A stretch of 8,896 nt of DNA from the NCBI GenBank assembly GCA_937895985.1, contig CALBKL010000202.1:1-8896 (forward strand). Direction: 5' to 3'. The position numbers and the translations under genes were made by a program. Origin of the DNA: an uncultured Solobacterium sp. Lineage in GTDB: Bacteria > Bacillota_I > Bacilli_A > Erysipelotrichales > Erysipelotrichaceae. The notes under the pieces are model-generated. The model searched no databases. It saw only the letters and a program-made list of their open reading frames with translations, and had not been told where the DNA came from. This document shows, in pieces, positions 1 through 6,111 of this stretch (the first letter of the stretch is position 1; each line of letters opens with the position of its first letter).

Positions 1-49
1 ATCTACACTATCCTCTTCGTCGGCAGCGTCAGATGTGTATAAGAGACAG
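1..49 (+). other. Untrimmed Illumina Nextera i5 adapter (sequencing artefact)
   Basis: Bases 1-8 (ATCTACAC) match the end of the P5 flow-cell oligo. Bases 9-16 (TATCCTCT) match a standard Nextera i5 index, from memory the one called N503/S503. Bases 17-30 (TCGTCGGCAGCGTC) are the read-1 adapter. Bases 31-49 (AGATGTGTATAAGAGACAG) are the 19-base Tn5 mosaic end. Genomic DNA therefore begins at base 50. Translating through the mosaic end gives the artefact peptide MCIRDR, which makes a false start for the first gene. Confidence 0.98.
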
Positions 50-50
50 G

Positions 51-557
51 TATAGAAAGTATATTGGAACAGTATTTCAAGACTCAAATGTATATGCATT
101 TTCTATAAAGGATAATTTAGATATTTATTCAGAACATCAAAAAGATGGCATATCCTTTACTATAGATAAAGTTCACCTCACGCAACAATTAAAAAATCAT
201 GAAAATGAACTAACAAAAGAATTTTCTGATAATGGAATTGTATTGTCAGGTGGTGAGATACAAAAACTTGCGATTGCTCGTATATTGGATGGTGAATTTG
301 GATTACTATTATTTGACGAGCCAAGTTCAGCATTAGATCCAATAGCAGAAGAGCAAGTGATGAAACTAATATATAGTATGGCAAGTACTACAACTACAAT
401 TGTAATTGCACATCGACTATCAAGCATTCGTGATATGGATCGTATCTTGGTTGTAGATAATGGAAGGATTATAGAGGAAGGTAATCATAACCAACTAATG
501 AATAGAAAAGGGTTATATTACCAAATGTGGATTACACAGGCTGAAAAATACAAATAG
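51..557 (+). CDS. ABC exporter ATP-binding domain, C-terminal fragment
   Basis: This is the C-terminal ~168 residues of an ABC transporter nucleotide-binding domain, probably an exporter with fused membrane and ATPase domains. In order, the sequence shows the Q-loop (TVFQD), the ABC signature (LSGGEIQKLAIAR), Walker B (GLLLFDEP), the D-loop (SSALDP) and the H-loop (IVIAHR), then a normal C-terminus. The Walker A motif and any membrane domain lie upstream of the contig end. The apparent Met start at base 33 lies in adapter DNA, so the real 5' end is missing and the first whole genomic codon is at 51. The LSGGExQKLAIAR and LDPxAE pattern resembles peptide or bacteriocin exporters, but the substrate cannot be read from this fragment. 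The gene ends just before a hairpin shared with the convergent acyltransferase gene. Confidence 0.93.
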   Translation, partial: YRKYIGTVFQDSNVYAFSIKDNLDIYSEHQKDGISFTIDKVHLTQQLKNHENELTKEFSDNGIVLSGGEIQKLAIARILDGEFGLLLFDEPSSALDPIAEEQVMKLIYSMASTTTTIVIAHRLSSIRDMDRILVVDNGRIIEEGNHNQLMNRKGLYYQMWITQAEKYK

Positions 558-559
558 TG

Positions 560-590
560 ATAAAGGATGGCTGAAATTGCCATCCTTTAT
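560..590. terminator. Bidirectional hairpin terminator between convergent genes
   Basis: A perfect 12-bp inverted repeat has arms ATAAAGGATGGC (560-571) and GCCATCCTTTAT (579-590), with a 7-base loop. It begins 2 bases after the ABC stop and ends 17 bases before the acyltransferase stop on the other strand. The A/T-rich stem bases give a short U-rich 3' side in either direction, with no long T-run outside the stem. It probably serves both convergent transcripts. Confidence 0.75.
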
Positions 591-607
591 ATAAGGTATT
601 TACACAA

Positions 608-2122
608 TTAGAATTCTGCGTATATCATCGCAACAATATCATATCCAGGGCCATAGGCACCAAAAATGAGGAGTGCGAATATACAAGTATAAATAATTGA
701 CCAACGTATCCATGTTGGTTTTTGTTCAATTGCGTTACGTATAGAACCATGGAATTCTTTATAGAAATCTACTAAGAAAATAATGACAATACCTACAATT
801 ACAATACTCCAGTCAATCATATCTAAACGTAAGAATGGTAATGTATCCTTAAATGTGGATAGATGGAAGTTTGTAAAGATACTGCTAAACATCGTCCAAC
901 CAACTGCTAATGTTTTGGCTCTAAAGAATAGTTCACCAATGATTACAACGATCAATAGCTTTACAAATCTGAAGATACGTAAGCCAGTATGATTATTATC
1001 AATTTGATGTTTCTTTAAGAAATCATCAACAGGTTTCTTCAACAGTATTTCTAGAACCATAAAACAGAAGTAATATAGACCATAGAAGATGTAAGACCAA
1101 TAAGGACCATGCCATAAACCATTTAATAACCATACCGCAAATAATGCAATCAATGGACCAATAAATTTACCGGCAGCCTTACCAAAATGTTTTGTAAAGA
1201 ATTTTGATAGACGGCGAGTTGTTTTGGCGAGTGAAATTGGATAGAAGACATAGTCACGTAGGAAGGTACCTAGTGTAATATGCCAACGACGCCAGAAGTC
1301 GGAAGCGTTCTCCGCAAAGAATGGTTGTCTAAAGTTTTCGGGTAACTTGATACCAAAGATTTCTGCGCTACCTAAGCAGATATCCACAATACCAGAGAAG
1401 TCCATATACAACTGGATTGTACATAGTACAGCACCAATCAAACTAAATAGTCCATCCTGTGTGTATGATGTAAAGATTTTACTCACCGCAGGATCGAGTC
1501 GATCTGCGATAATCATCTTCTTCATTAATCCAAATAGAATTCGTTGACTACCAAACTTCAGATTTTGATATGTAATTGGATTACATGTGAGAATGCTATC
1601 TTTGATTTCATTGAAACGTGTAATTGGGCCCTGAATCAAAGTAGGAAAGAAACTTGCATATACCGCAAAATCTACAATACTATGATCAGCATGAATCTTT
1701 CCGCTAGAGATGTCCATTAAATAGGAAATCATCTGTAGGGTATAATAACTAATTCCGATTGGAGTAATAAAGTGCACAGTTGTAAATCTTTGATGGAAGA
1801 TAGCGAAGATGTTTTCACCCAAGAAGTTTGTGTATTTCAGTATCACTAATACGCCAAGGTTTATTACAATTGCTAAAAAAAGAATGAACTTCTTGGTTTT
1901 CTTGTTTAATGTATGGTCAATAATTTTCGAAGATACATATGTTATGACCATGGTAATTACTTGATATACAAGGAAGAACTTTGACCATGTATAGAAGAAT
2001 GCATAGTTAGCCAGTAACAGTATATATTTTCTAAACTTTTGTGGACAAAGTTGATATAGCACAACAACCACTGGCAAGAAAATGATGAAATACAGTGGTG
2101 CGGAGTACATTAATTTATTCAT
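608..2122 (-). CDS. MBOAT-family membrane O-acyltransferase (AlgI/DltB-like)
   Basis: This is a 504-residue polytopic membrane protein of the MBOAT family, which transfers acyl groups (often acetyl or D-alanyl) to polymers outside the membrane. Family landmarks are PIGISYYTLQMISY (121-134), FFPTLIQGPITRF (158-170), YMDFSGIVDI (239-248), NFRQPFFA and SDFWRRWHITLGTFLRDY (274-291, His281), and LLNGLWHGPYWSY (332-344), which holds the conserved active-site His338. The length fits the AlgI/DltB group. A start 13 codons further upstream (2161) is open, but I chose 2122. Its ATG follows GGAGG by 6 bases and overlaps the upstream stop as ATGA, which suggests translational coupling with the SGNH gene. 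No neighbouring dltA or dltC genes are seen, so lipoteichoic-acid D-alanylation is not supported over polysaccharide or wall O-acylation. Confidence 0.93.
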   Translation of the reverse strand: MNKLMYSAPLYFIIFLPVVVVLYQLCPQKFRKYILLLANYAFFYTWSKFFLVYQVITMVITYVSSKIIDHTLNKKTKKFILFLAIVINLGVLVILKYTNFLGENIFAIFHQRFTTVHFITPIGISYYTLQMISYLMDISSGKIHADHSIVDFAVYASFFPTLIQGPITRFNEIKDSILTCNPITYQNLKFGSQRILFGLMKKMIIADRLDPAVSKIFTSYTQDGLFSLIGAVLCTIQLYMDFSGIVDICLGSAEIFGIKLPENFRQPFFAENASDFWRRWHITLGTFLRDYVFYPISLAKTTRRLSKFFTKHFGKAAGKFIGPLIALFAVWLLNGLWHGPYWSYIFYGLYYFCFMVLEILLKKPVDDFLKKHQIDNNHTGLRIFRFVKLLIVVIIGELFFRAKTLAVGWTMFSSIFTNFHLSTFKDTLPFLRLDMIDWSIVIVGIVIIFLVDFYKEFHGSIRNAIEQKPTWIRWSIIYTCIFALLIFGAYGPGYDIVAMIYAEF

Positions 2123-3045
2123 TTTGTACCTCCGTAGAGTGTTTGATAATCTTCTTCCCAATCTGCGTAATCACTATCGTTGCGATGGTCACTGAGATTG
2201 TAATTCTCTTGTAGGTATTGTCCTAACACCTTTATGAACTTTTTAGCACCATTAGAGTTTAGGTGGTCGCCACCATCACGATAGTCTTCTTGCCAGTTCA
2301 TATTTAACTCATCTAGTTTTAGATTATAGTCTACAGAAGTGACTTGGTTTTGATCACACCATGCTTGAATGGCATTGTGTTTAGCAGTATTCCAATAGAG
2401 TGGATTTGGTGTACTGACTAGCAGAAGCTTTGTGCCTTGTTTTTTCAAGTTTTCCTTGACCTGTTGTAAGTAGTTTAATGTCCATGCATCAATTGGATAA
2501 TAGGATGTATCTTCCATCATATATTCTAAAGAACCAGTAAATGGTACAGCCTTATCGGTTGGGCTAAATCCTTTCAATATATCCGGTTTATCAGGATGAA
2601 TTAGATATTGTTTATAGAGTTCATGATAATTAAAAATTGGAAGATACTTTGCAAGAAGGATACGTCGTTTACGAAGAGTTGTAAGAATGAAACTAGCTTC
2701 CATCACAACAAGTTTAGGTTTTTGTGATGCGTACATGTGATTTGTAAGTGCTACCGTATCAATAGCCCATTGAAAATTTGTACACAGATTATAGGAACTA
2801 ATACCATGTTCATGGAAAAGACTGAGTGAATCGAAGGCAGCCTTTCCTTCACTATCGCCTAAAAACATGACATCGATAGAGTTATCCTTCTCCATGGAAA
2901 GAAACTTCAACTTTGTCATGACGTTTTTATATTGATATCCATATTCCTGCCCTTTATAAAAAGGGACCTGTATGAGCATAAATAGAATAGATAATATAAG
3001 TGTAAAAAGTATAAAATGTTTGAAATGTTGATGGACGCGTTGCAC
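2119..3045 (-). CDS. Membrane-anchored SGNH-hydrolase-like partner of the MBOAT acyltransferase
   Basis: This ~308-residue protein has one N-terminal membrane helix (about residues 11-26) followed by an extracellular SGNH/GDSL-like domain. The block I nucleophile motif is MFLGDSEGK (Ser65). LLLVSTPNP resembles the central strand with the conserved Asn region. The C-terminal motif DGGDHLNSNGAKKF carries His261 and nearby Asp257/Asp260, giving a plausible Ser-His-Asp catalytic set. Proteins of this design (DltD, AlgJ/AlgX, PatB types) act with an MBOAT to complete acyl transfer outside the cell, and here the stop codon overlaps the MBOAT start (ATGA). No ATG start exists. A GTG at 3057 is open, but the GTG at 3045 lies 8 bases after a near-perfect GAGGTGA ribosome site, so I prefer it. 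The acylated polymer is unknown. Confidence 0.85.
   Translation of the reverse strand: MQRVHQHFKHFILFTLILSILFMLIQVPFYKGQEYGYQYKNVMTKLKFLSMEKDNSIDVMFLGDSEGKAAFDSLSLFHEHGISSYNLCTNFQWAIDTVALTNHMYASQKPKLVVMEASFILTTLRKRRILLAKYLPIFNYHELYKQYLIHPDKPDILKGFSPTDKAVPFTGSLEYMMEDTSYYPIDAWTLNYLQQVKENLKKQGTKLLLVSTPNPLYWNTAKHNAIQAWCDQNQVTSVDYNLKLDELNMNWQEDYRDGGDHLNSNGAKKFIKVLGQYLQENYNLSDHRNDSDYADWEEDYQTLYGGTK
2129..2133 (-). promoter_or_regulatory. Ribosome binding site deciding the MBOAT start
   Basis: On the minus strand GGAGG lies 6 bases before the ATG at 2122, inside the last codons of the upstream gene. No comparable site precedes the longer alternative start at 2161. This supports the shorter protein and the ATGA overlap. 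Confidence 0.8.
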
Positions 3046-3053
3046 GGGATGAT

Positions 3054-3060
3054 TCACCTC
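3054..3060 (-). promoter_or_regulatory. Ribosome binding site deciding the GTG start of the SGNH gene
   Basis: Minus-strand GAGGTGA, preceded by AGAA, closely matches the complement of the 16S 3' end. It ends 8 bases before the GTG at 3045. The alternative GTG at 3057 lies inside this site, which argues against it as the start. Confidence 0.65.
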
Positions 3061-3094
3061 TTCTAAAAATATATTAAGTAGTTAGCCATCTTTA

Positions 3095-3123
3095 ATTGTA
3101 TGTTTTATTCTCTATTTTTTCGA
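3095..3123 (-). promoter_or_regulatory. Candidate promoter of the SGNH-MBOAT operon
   Basis: On the minus strand there is a -35 candidate TCGAAA (3118-3123, 4 of 6 consensus) and a -10 candidate TACAAT (3095-3100, 5 of 6), separated by 17 bases. It lies between the terminator of the upstream surface-protein gene and the GTG start, giving a leader of about 45 bases. The region is AT-rich, so a chance match is possible. Confidence 0.45.
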
Positions 3124-3151
3124 GTACTTTTATAAAAATAAATGGAAAGAT

Positions 3152-3189
3152 AAAAATACCCAAGTTACGATTAGGAGTACTTGGGTATT
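3152..3189 (-). terminator. Rho-independent terminator of the surface-protein gene
   Basis: A perfect 11-bp inverted repeat has arms AATACCCAAGT (3155-3165) and ACTTGGGTATT (3179-3189) with a 13-base loop. On the minus strand the stem is followed by a T-run (A-tract 3152-3156 on the plus strand). It lies 18 bases past the stop of the surface-protein gene and separates it from the SGNH-MBOAT operon. Confidence 0.85.
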
Positions 3190-3206
3190 CATAGTATGCA
3201 TAGATG

Positions 3207-4838
3207 CTAATTAAAAGTATGTTCTATATGATTTCGAGTTAAGAAAATACAAGCTGCTAGGATTAGTGATATTCCTAGTATGAGTGCATCACGTGATGTA
3301 TGGCTGTTATCAGCTGTATTTGGAGTACGCCTTGGTGTATTTTGGACAGGAGGTGTTGTTGGTTCAGGAACTCTTGTATATATATGAGTCCGGTCTGCCG
3401 CATTCTCTATACGATTATCATCACGAGTACCTACAACAAGATTTACAAAGAGATGTTGTACAGAATCCATACGATTTAAATCGTAGATAAGAGGTGATAG
3501 AGAATATGTTATGCGATATTCACCGACTGCCAAACTATCATCCGTAGCTGTTGTATATAAGATATCTTGGAAAGTATTGTCATAGTAGATAGGATTTCCA
3601 TCACTATCTGTAACACGTGGGTATCCATCCGTGTAGTAAGAGATGTCATAAGAAAGACCATCTTCTTTTAATACGGAGATACTGAAAGTATCATTTGCAG
3701 TTTTCGTGATGACAATATCACCAACCTGTGTAGCATTAGCAAATACCTGTGTTAAATCCTGTGCCTTAATCTGGTTTAATAAACGTTCTGTTACCGCATC
3801 AACATCTAATGTAGGGGATAAAACTGCTTCATCAGTATGGTCATATGTATAGGATGAAATCGTAGCTGGTGCAGGTTGTAGGCCTTCATCAGTTGGTTGT
3901 AATGTTGTGCCATCATCACTCACATACGCTGTATGTGCTAGTTTATAGTAATAGTATGTACGTGTAACATGTACCGCAGGACGAACAAGATTCCCATTAC
4001 CTTCTTTTCCTTCTGGAATCAGATAGTGAACTACTTTCTTGTGGTCTAAGATATCATTTCCTAGCACTGCTGGTGCAGTGTAGAGACCTTGTCTTTCAGT
4101 TTCGTTTCCATTACTATCCACAAATGTAGTAATCTCACGGGAAACATCAGCGATACCTAAATTTAATTGATAGATATAATAGAAGCCATGTTCAGTATCA
4201 TATGTTAATGTCTTATCTAAAGTATATTGGCCAATTGGTTGTGTTGGATCGAGTACTGCTATATTGTCACGACCAACTGCACCGGCTGGAAGTAAGCCGT
4301 TAGCAAGGCTTGTATCAAAGTAGTTATGGTAGCTAGCCAAATCATTGTCTCGATCAAATTCAAATACTGGCAGAAGGATGCGGTGATCAGTAACACCGGC
4401 TAATTCAGGATGTGTGTTGATATAGTTTTGTACGGCATCTTCGTCTGTAGTATATTTCATTGTCTCTTCAGAGAATAAAGAATGATCAAATGCATCAAAA
4501 TCAGGTACTGTGAGTTCAGATACTTTTTGGAATGATGCAGTTGTAGGATTTTCTACAACAGATTCATAAGGTTTAATTTGATTTAGATTTGATAGAGATG
4601 AGTTATCTCCATGTAAAGTTATATAGTCACTAGAACTAGGTGTATATGTATATGTTTTTGTGGTCATCTTCCAATGGTCACTGAAACTATCTTCTGGTAA
4701 ACCAACAGGAGAGTCTGCTGTGTACGCTATTATCGTCTCTGCCTGTACAGAAAGTGGACGACTAAAAGGTGTACCAGCAACTAAAGTACATAACAATCCA
4801 AGCAAAATTGATTGATATAAAGGTCTATGTAATTTCAT
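3207..4838 (-). CDS. Secreted, probably wall-anchored surface protein of unknown function
   Basis: I do not recognise the 543-residue protein's main domain. Residues 1-33 form a signal peptide: basic start MKLHR, hydrophobic core, and likely cleavage after VQA (33/34). The mature part (34 to ~480) is acidic and rich in Thr, Asp and Tyr, with many short beta-like stretches such as TKTYTYTP, HVTRTYYYYK and ITYSLSPLIYD. It has Cys only in the signal peptide and the C-terminal helix, as is usual for Gram-positive surface proteins. A Pro-rich stalk (about 486-504) leads to TPNTAD (505-510), a hydrophobic segment (518-533) and a short tail with Arg and His. That tripartite end resembles a variant LPxTG/LPNTA sortase signal. 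No sortase gene is in the window. A strong AGAAAGGA ribosome site lies an unusually long 16 bases before the ATG. Adhesion or surface-layer roles are only guesses. Confidence 0.85.
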   Translation of the reverse strand: MKLHRPLYQSILLGLLCTLVAGTPFSRPLSVQAETIIAYTADSPVGLPEDSFSDHWKMTTKTYTYTPSSSDYITLHGDNSSLSNLNQIKPYESVVENPTTASFQKVSELTVPDFDAFDHSLFSEETMKYTTDEDAVQNYINTHPELAGVTDHRILLPVFEFDRDNDLASYHNYFDTSLANGLLPAGAVGRDNIAVLDPTQPIGQYTLDKTLTYDTEHGFYYIYQLNLGIADVSREITTFVDSNGNETERQGLYTAPAVLGNDILDHKKVVHYLIPEGKEGNGNLVRPAVHVTRTYYYYKLAHTAYVSDDGTTLQPTDEGLQPAPATISSYTYDHTDEAVLSPTLDVDAVTERLLNQIKAQDLTQVFANATQVGDIVITKTANDTFSISVLKEDGLSYDISYYTDGYPRVTDSDGNPIYYDNTFQDILYTTATDDSLAVGEYRITYSLSPLIYDLNRMDSVQHLFVNLVVGTRDDNRIENAADRTHIYTRVPEPTTPPVQNTPRRTPNTADNSHTSRDALILGISLILAACIFLTRNHIEHTFN

Positions 4839-4890
4839 TGATTTAATATAGCCATCCTTTCTAACTTACCTATTATATATGGATGCGTAG

Positions 4891-4899
4891 ATTATAACA
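4891..4899 (-). promoter_or_regulatory. Extended -10 promoter of the surface-protein gene
   Basis: Minus-strand TGTTATAAT is a perfect -10 box (TATAAT, 4891-4896) with the TGn extension (4898-4899). No good -35 lies 17 bases upstream, as is common for extended -10 promoters. The predicted leader is about 45 bases and contains the ribosome site AGAAAGGA (4855-4862). Confidence 0.6.
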
Positions 4900-4946
4900 A
4901 ATTAATAATTTATTTAGGCAGAAAGTAATAATCACTACATATATTA

Positions 4947-4963
4947 TATTGTAATATACAATA
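4947..4963. promoter_or_regulatory. Perfect 17-bp dyad, possible regulator site
   Basis: The arms TATTGTA (4947-4953) and TACAATA (4957-4963) are perfect inverted repeats around a 3-base centre. The dyad sits about 50 bases upstream of the surface-protein -10 box, where an activator could bind. No regulator can be named. In such AT-rich DNA, a chance palindrome remains possible. Confidence 0.3.
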
Positions 4964-5113
4964 AATCCAGATATTTTATAGGTACAACGAAATGATTAAA
5001 CATAATATGTATCTACATTTTACAAACATCACAAAATAGTAAATGTTTAAAGTTTTAAAAGAATTGAAGGTTTGAGACTTTATTGGTGAATAATTTTGTG
5101 TAAAACTAACATA

Positions 5114-5142
5114 TCTACATGATTTATAAGTCATGTTATAAT
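5114..5142 (+). promoter_or_regulatory. Promoter of the hprK operon
   Basis: A -35 candidate TCTACA (5114-5119, 4 of 6 consensus) and a perfect -10 TATAAT (5137-5142) are 17 bases apart, with a TGn extension at 5134-5136. Transcription would start near 5149, giving a very short leader before the ATG at 5166. A palindrome covers the spacer between the two boxes. Confidence 0.7.
5117..5136. promoter_or_regulatory. 20-bp near-perfect palindrome inside the hprK promoter (operator candidate)
   Basis: ACATGATTTATAAGTCATGT has 6-bp arms ACATGA and TCATGT and an inner TTATAA. Only one symmetric pair mismatches (T5123 with G5130). It overlaps the end of the -35 box and fills the spacer up to the -10 box, which is the classic place for a repressor to block RNA polymerase. 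The regulator is unknown. Confidence 0.45.
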
Positions 5143-5155
5143 AAGTAGTATTGAT

Positions 5156-5160
5156 GGAGG
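5156..5160 (+). promoter_or_regulatory. Ribosome binding site deciding the hprK start
   Basis: GGAGG ends 5 bases before the ATG at 5166. The alternative upstream starts TTG 5151 and ATG 5154 overlap or precede this site and leave almost no leader after the predicted transcription start. Confidence 0.8.
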
Positions 5161-5165
5161 ACGAT

Positions 5166-6110
5166 ATGTCAGAAAAAACTTATGAGAAAAAAGTAGGAAT
5201 TCGTGATATTGTATCTTTCTTCCAGTTAGAACAACTAACAGGAGATGATTCTTCTTTAAATAGATGGACAGTTATTCAGGACTTAAATCGCCCTGGATTT
5301 GAACTTGCCGGTGTGTTTAAGAGTACGGAACCTCGTCGTATCGTTATCATCGGTAATAAAGAATCAGAGTTTATTCGAACGATGAGTGAGGAGGACCAGC
5401 GAGCTAGATTCCAGTTCTTAATGGATGGTCTAACTCCATGTATTATTATTACGAGCGGAAATGAGATTCCACCTATACTAAGAGAAGTCGCAATACATAA
5501 CAACTTCCCTGTGTTACGTACAAATCTAGAAACGTACCGCTTAACTGCGGATTTAATCACATTCTTGGATGAAAAGTTAGCACCTATCGATACAATGTCT
5601 GGTGTTTTGATGTCTGTATATGGTCTAGGTGTCATGATTCTTGGTGAGAGTGGAATGGGTAAATCTGAAACTGCTCTGGACCTGATTCGTGATGGGCAGG
5701 TGCTTATTTCGGATGACCGTGTTGATATTCAACATATCCAAAATAGTATTTATGGACATGCGCCAGCAATTACAAAGGGTTTACTAGAAATCCGTGGTAT
5801 CGGTGTAATCAATGTTGAAAAGATGTTTGGTGCTTCAGCGGTCGCAGATCGTGCGGAAGTAAAGCTTGTTGTTCGCATGGTGCCGTTTGAAAGAGATGCA
5901 GAATATAACCGCATCGGAGATGAAACACCATGCTACACAAAGATTTTAGGTGTGTCTGTTCCAACTATTGTGATTCCGGTTAGTGCAGGACGTAATACCT
6001 TTATATTAGTTGAATCAGCAGTTAGAAACTTTAGATTACAGGAAGCTGGCTATAGTGGGGCTGCCGAAATCAACGAACGATTTTCTCGTTTTGTAGGAAA
6101 GGATGAATAA
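5166..6110 (+). CDS. hprK: HPr kinase/phosphorylase
   Basis: HprK phosphorylates HPr of the sugar phosphotransferase system on Ser46, and in the reverse phosphorolysis uses phosphate to remove it, releasing pyrophosphate. It sets carbon catabolite control in Gram-positives. The 314-residue length is typical. The N-terminal domain spans about 1-135. The kinase core shows VYGLGVMILGESGMGKSE with the P-loop (160-167, Lys166), SDDRVDI with catalytic Asp184, the HprK signature LEIRGIGVINVEKMFG (207-222), the YNRIGDE loop with Arg249, and VPVSAGRN-like phosphate-binding sequence near 270-277. Unusually, Ser145 (TMSGVL) stands where the family has an active-site His (HGVL), 21 residues before the P-loop Lys. 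ATG 5166 was chosen for its GGAGG site. The next gene starts one base past the stop, so they are co-transcribed. Confidence 0.96.
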   Translation: MSEKTYEKKVGIRDIVSFFQLEQLTGDDSSLNRWTVIQDLNRPGFELAGVFKSTEPRRIVIIGNKESEFIRTMSEEDQRARFQFLMDGLTPCIIITSGNEIPPILREVAIHNNFPVLRTNLETYRLTADLITFLDEKLAPIDTMSGVLMSVYGLGVMILGESGMGKSETALDLIRDGQVLISDDRVDIQHIQNSIYGHAPAITKGLLEIRGIGVINVEKMFGASAVADRAEVKLVVRMVPFERDAEYNRIGDETPCYTKILGVSVPTIVIPVSAGRNTFILVESAVRNFRLQEAGYSGAAEINERFSRFVGKDE

Positions 6111-6111
6111 A

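Larger units (their letters stand above)
4839..5165. other. Divergent AT-rich control region between the surface-protein gene and hprK
   Basis: These 327 bases hold no convincing gene. They contain a minus-strand extended -10 promoter (4891-4899), a 17-bp perfect dyad (4947-4963), a plus-strand promoter (5114-5142) overlapped by a 20-bp near-palindrome (5117-5136), and ribosome sites for both flanking genes. I looked for a catabolite-response (cre) element near hprK and saw no good match. The stretch 4970-5110 is AT-rich with nothing else I can name. Confidence 0.6.

Noticed and set aside
33..50. Apparent Met start of the ABC gene with peptide MCIRDR
   Set aside because: It lies in the Nextera mosaic end, so it is a sequencing artefact and not a genuine start.
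1347..1547. Plus-strand open frame inside the acyltransferase gene
   Set aside because: It is a shadow of the conserved MBOAT coding frame, with no ribosome site or recognisable protein features.
608..2122. Annotation of the MBOAT gene as dltB
   Set aside because: No dltA, dltC or dltX neighbours are visible, and the protein looks equally like the AlgI group, so no symbol is assigned.
4970..5110. Possible small RNA or cre site in the divergent region
   Set aside because: There is no stable hairpin with a T-run and no match to the cre consensus. The sequence is simply AT-rich.
5276..5635. 119-codon minus-strand frame opposite hprK
   Set aside because: The hprK frame has clear family motifs. 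The antisense frame has none and lacks a plausible promoter or ribosome site.
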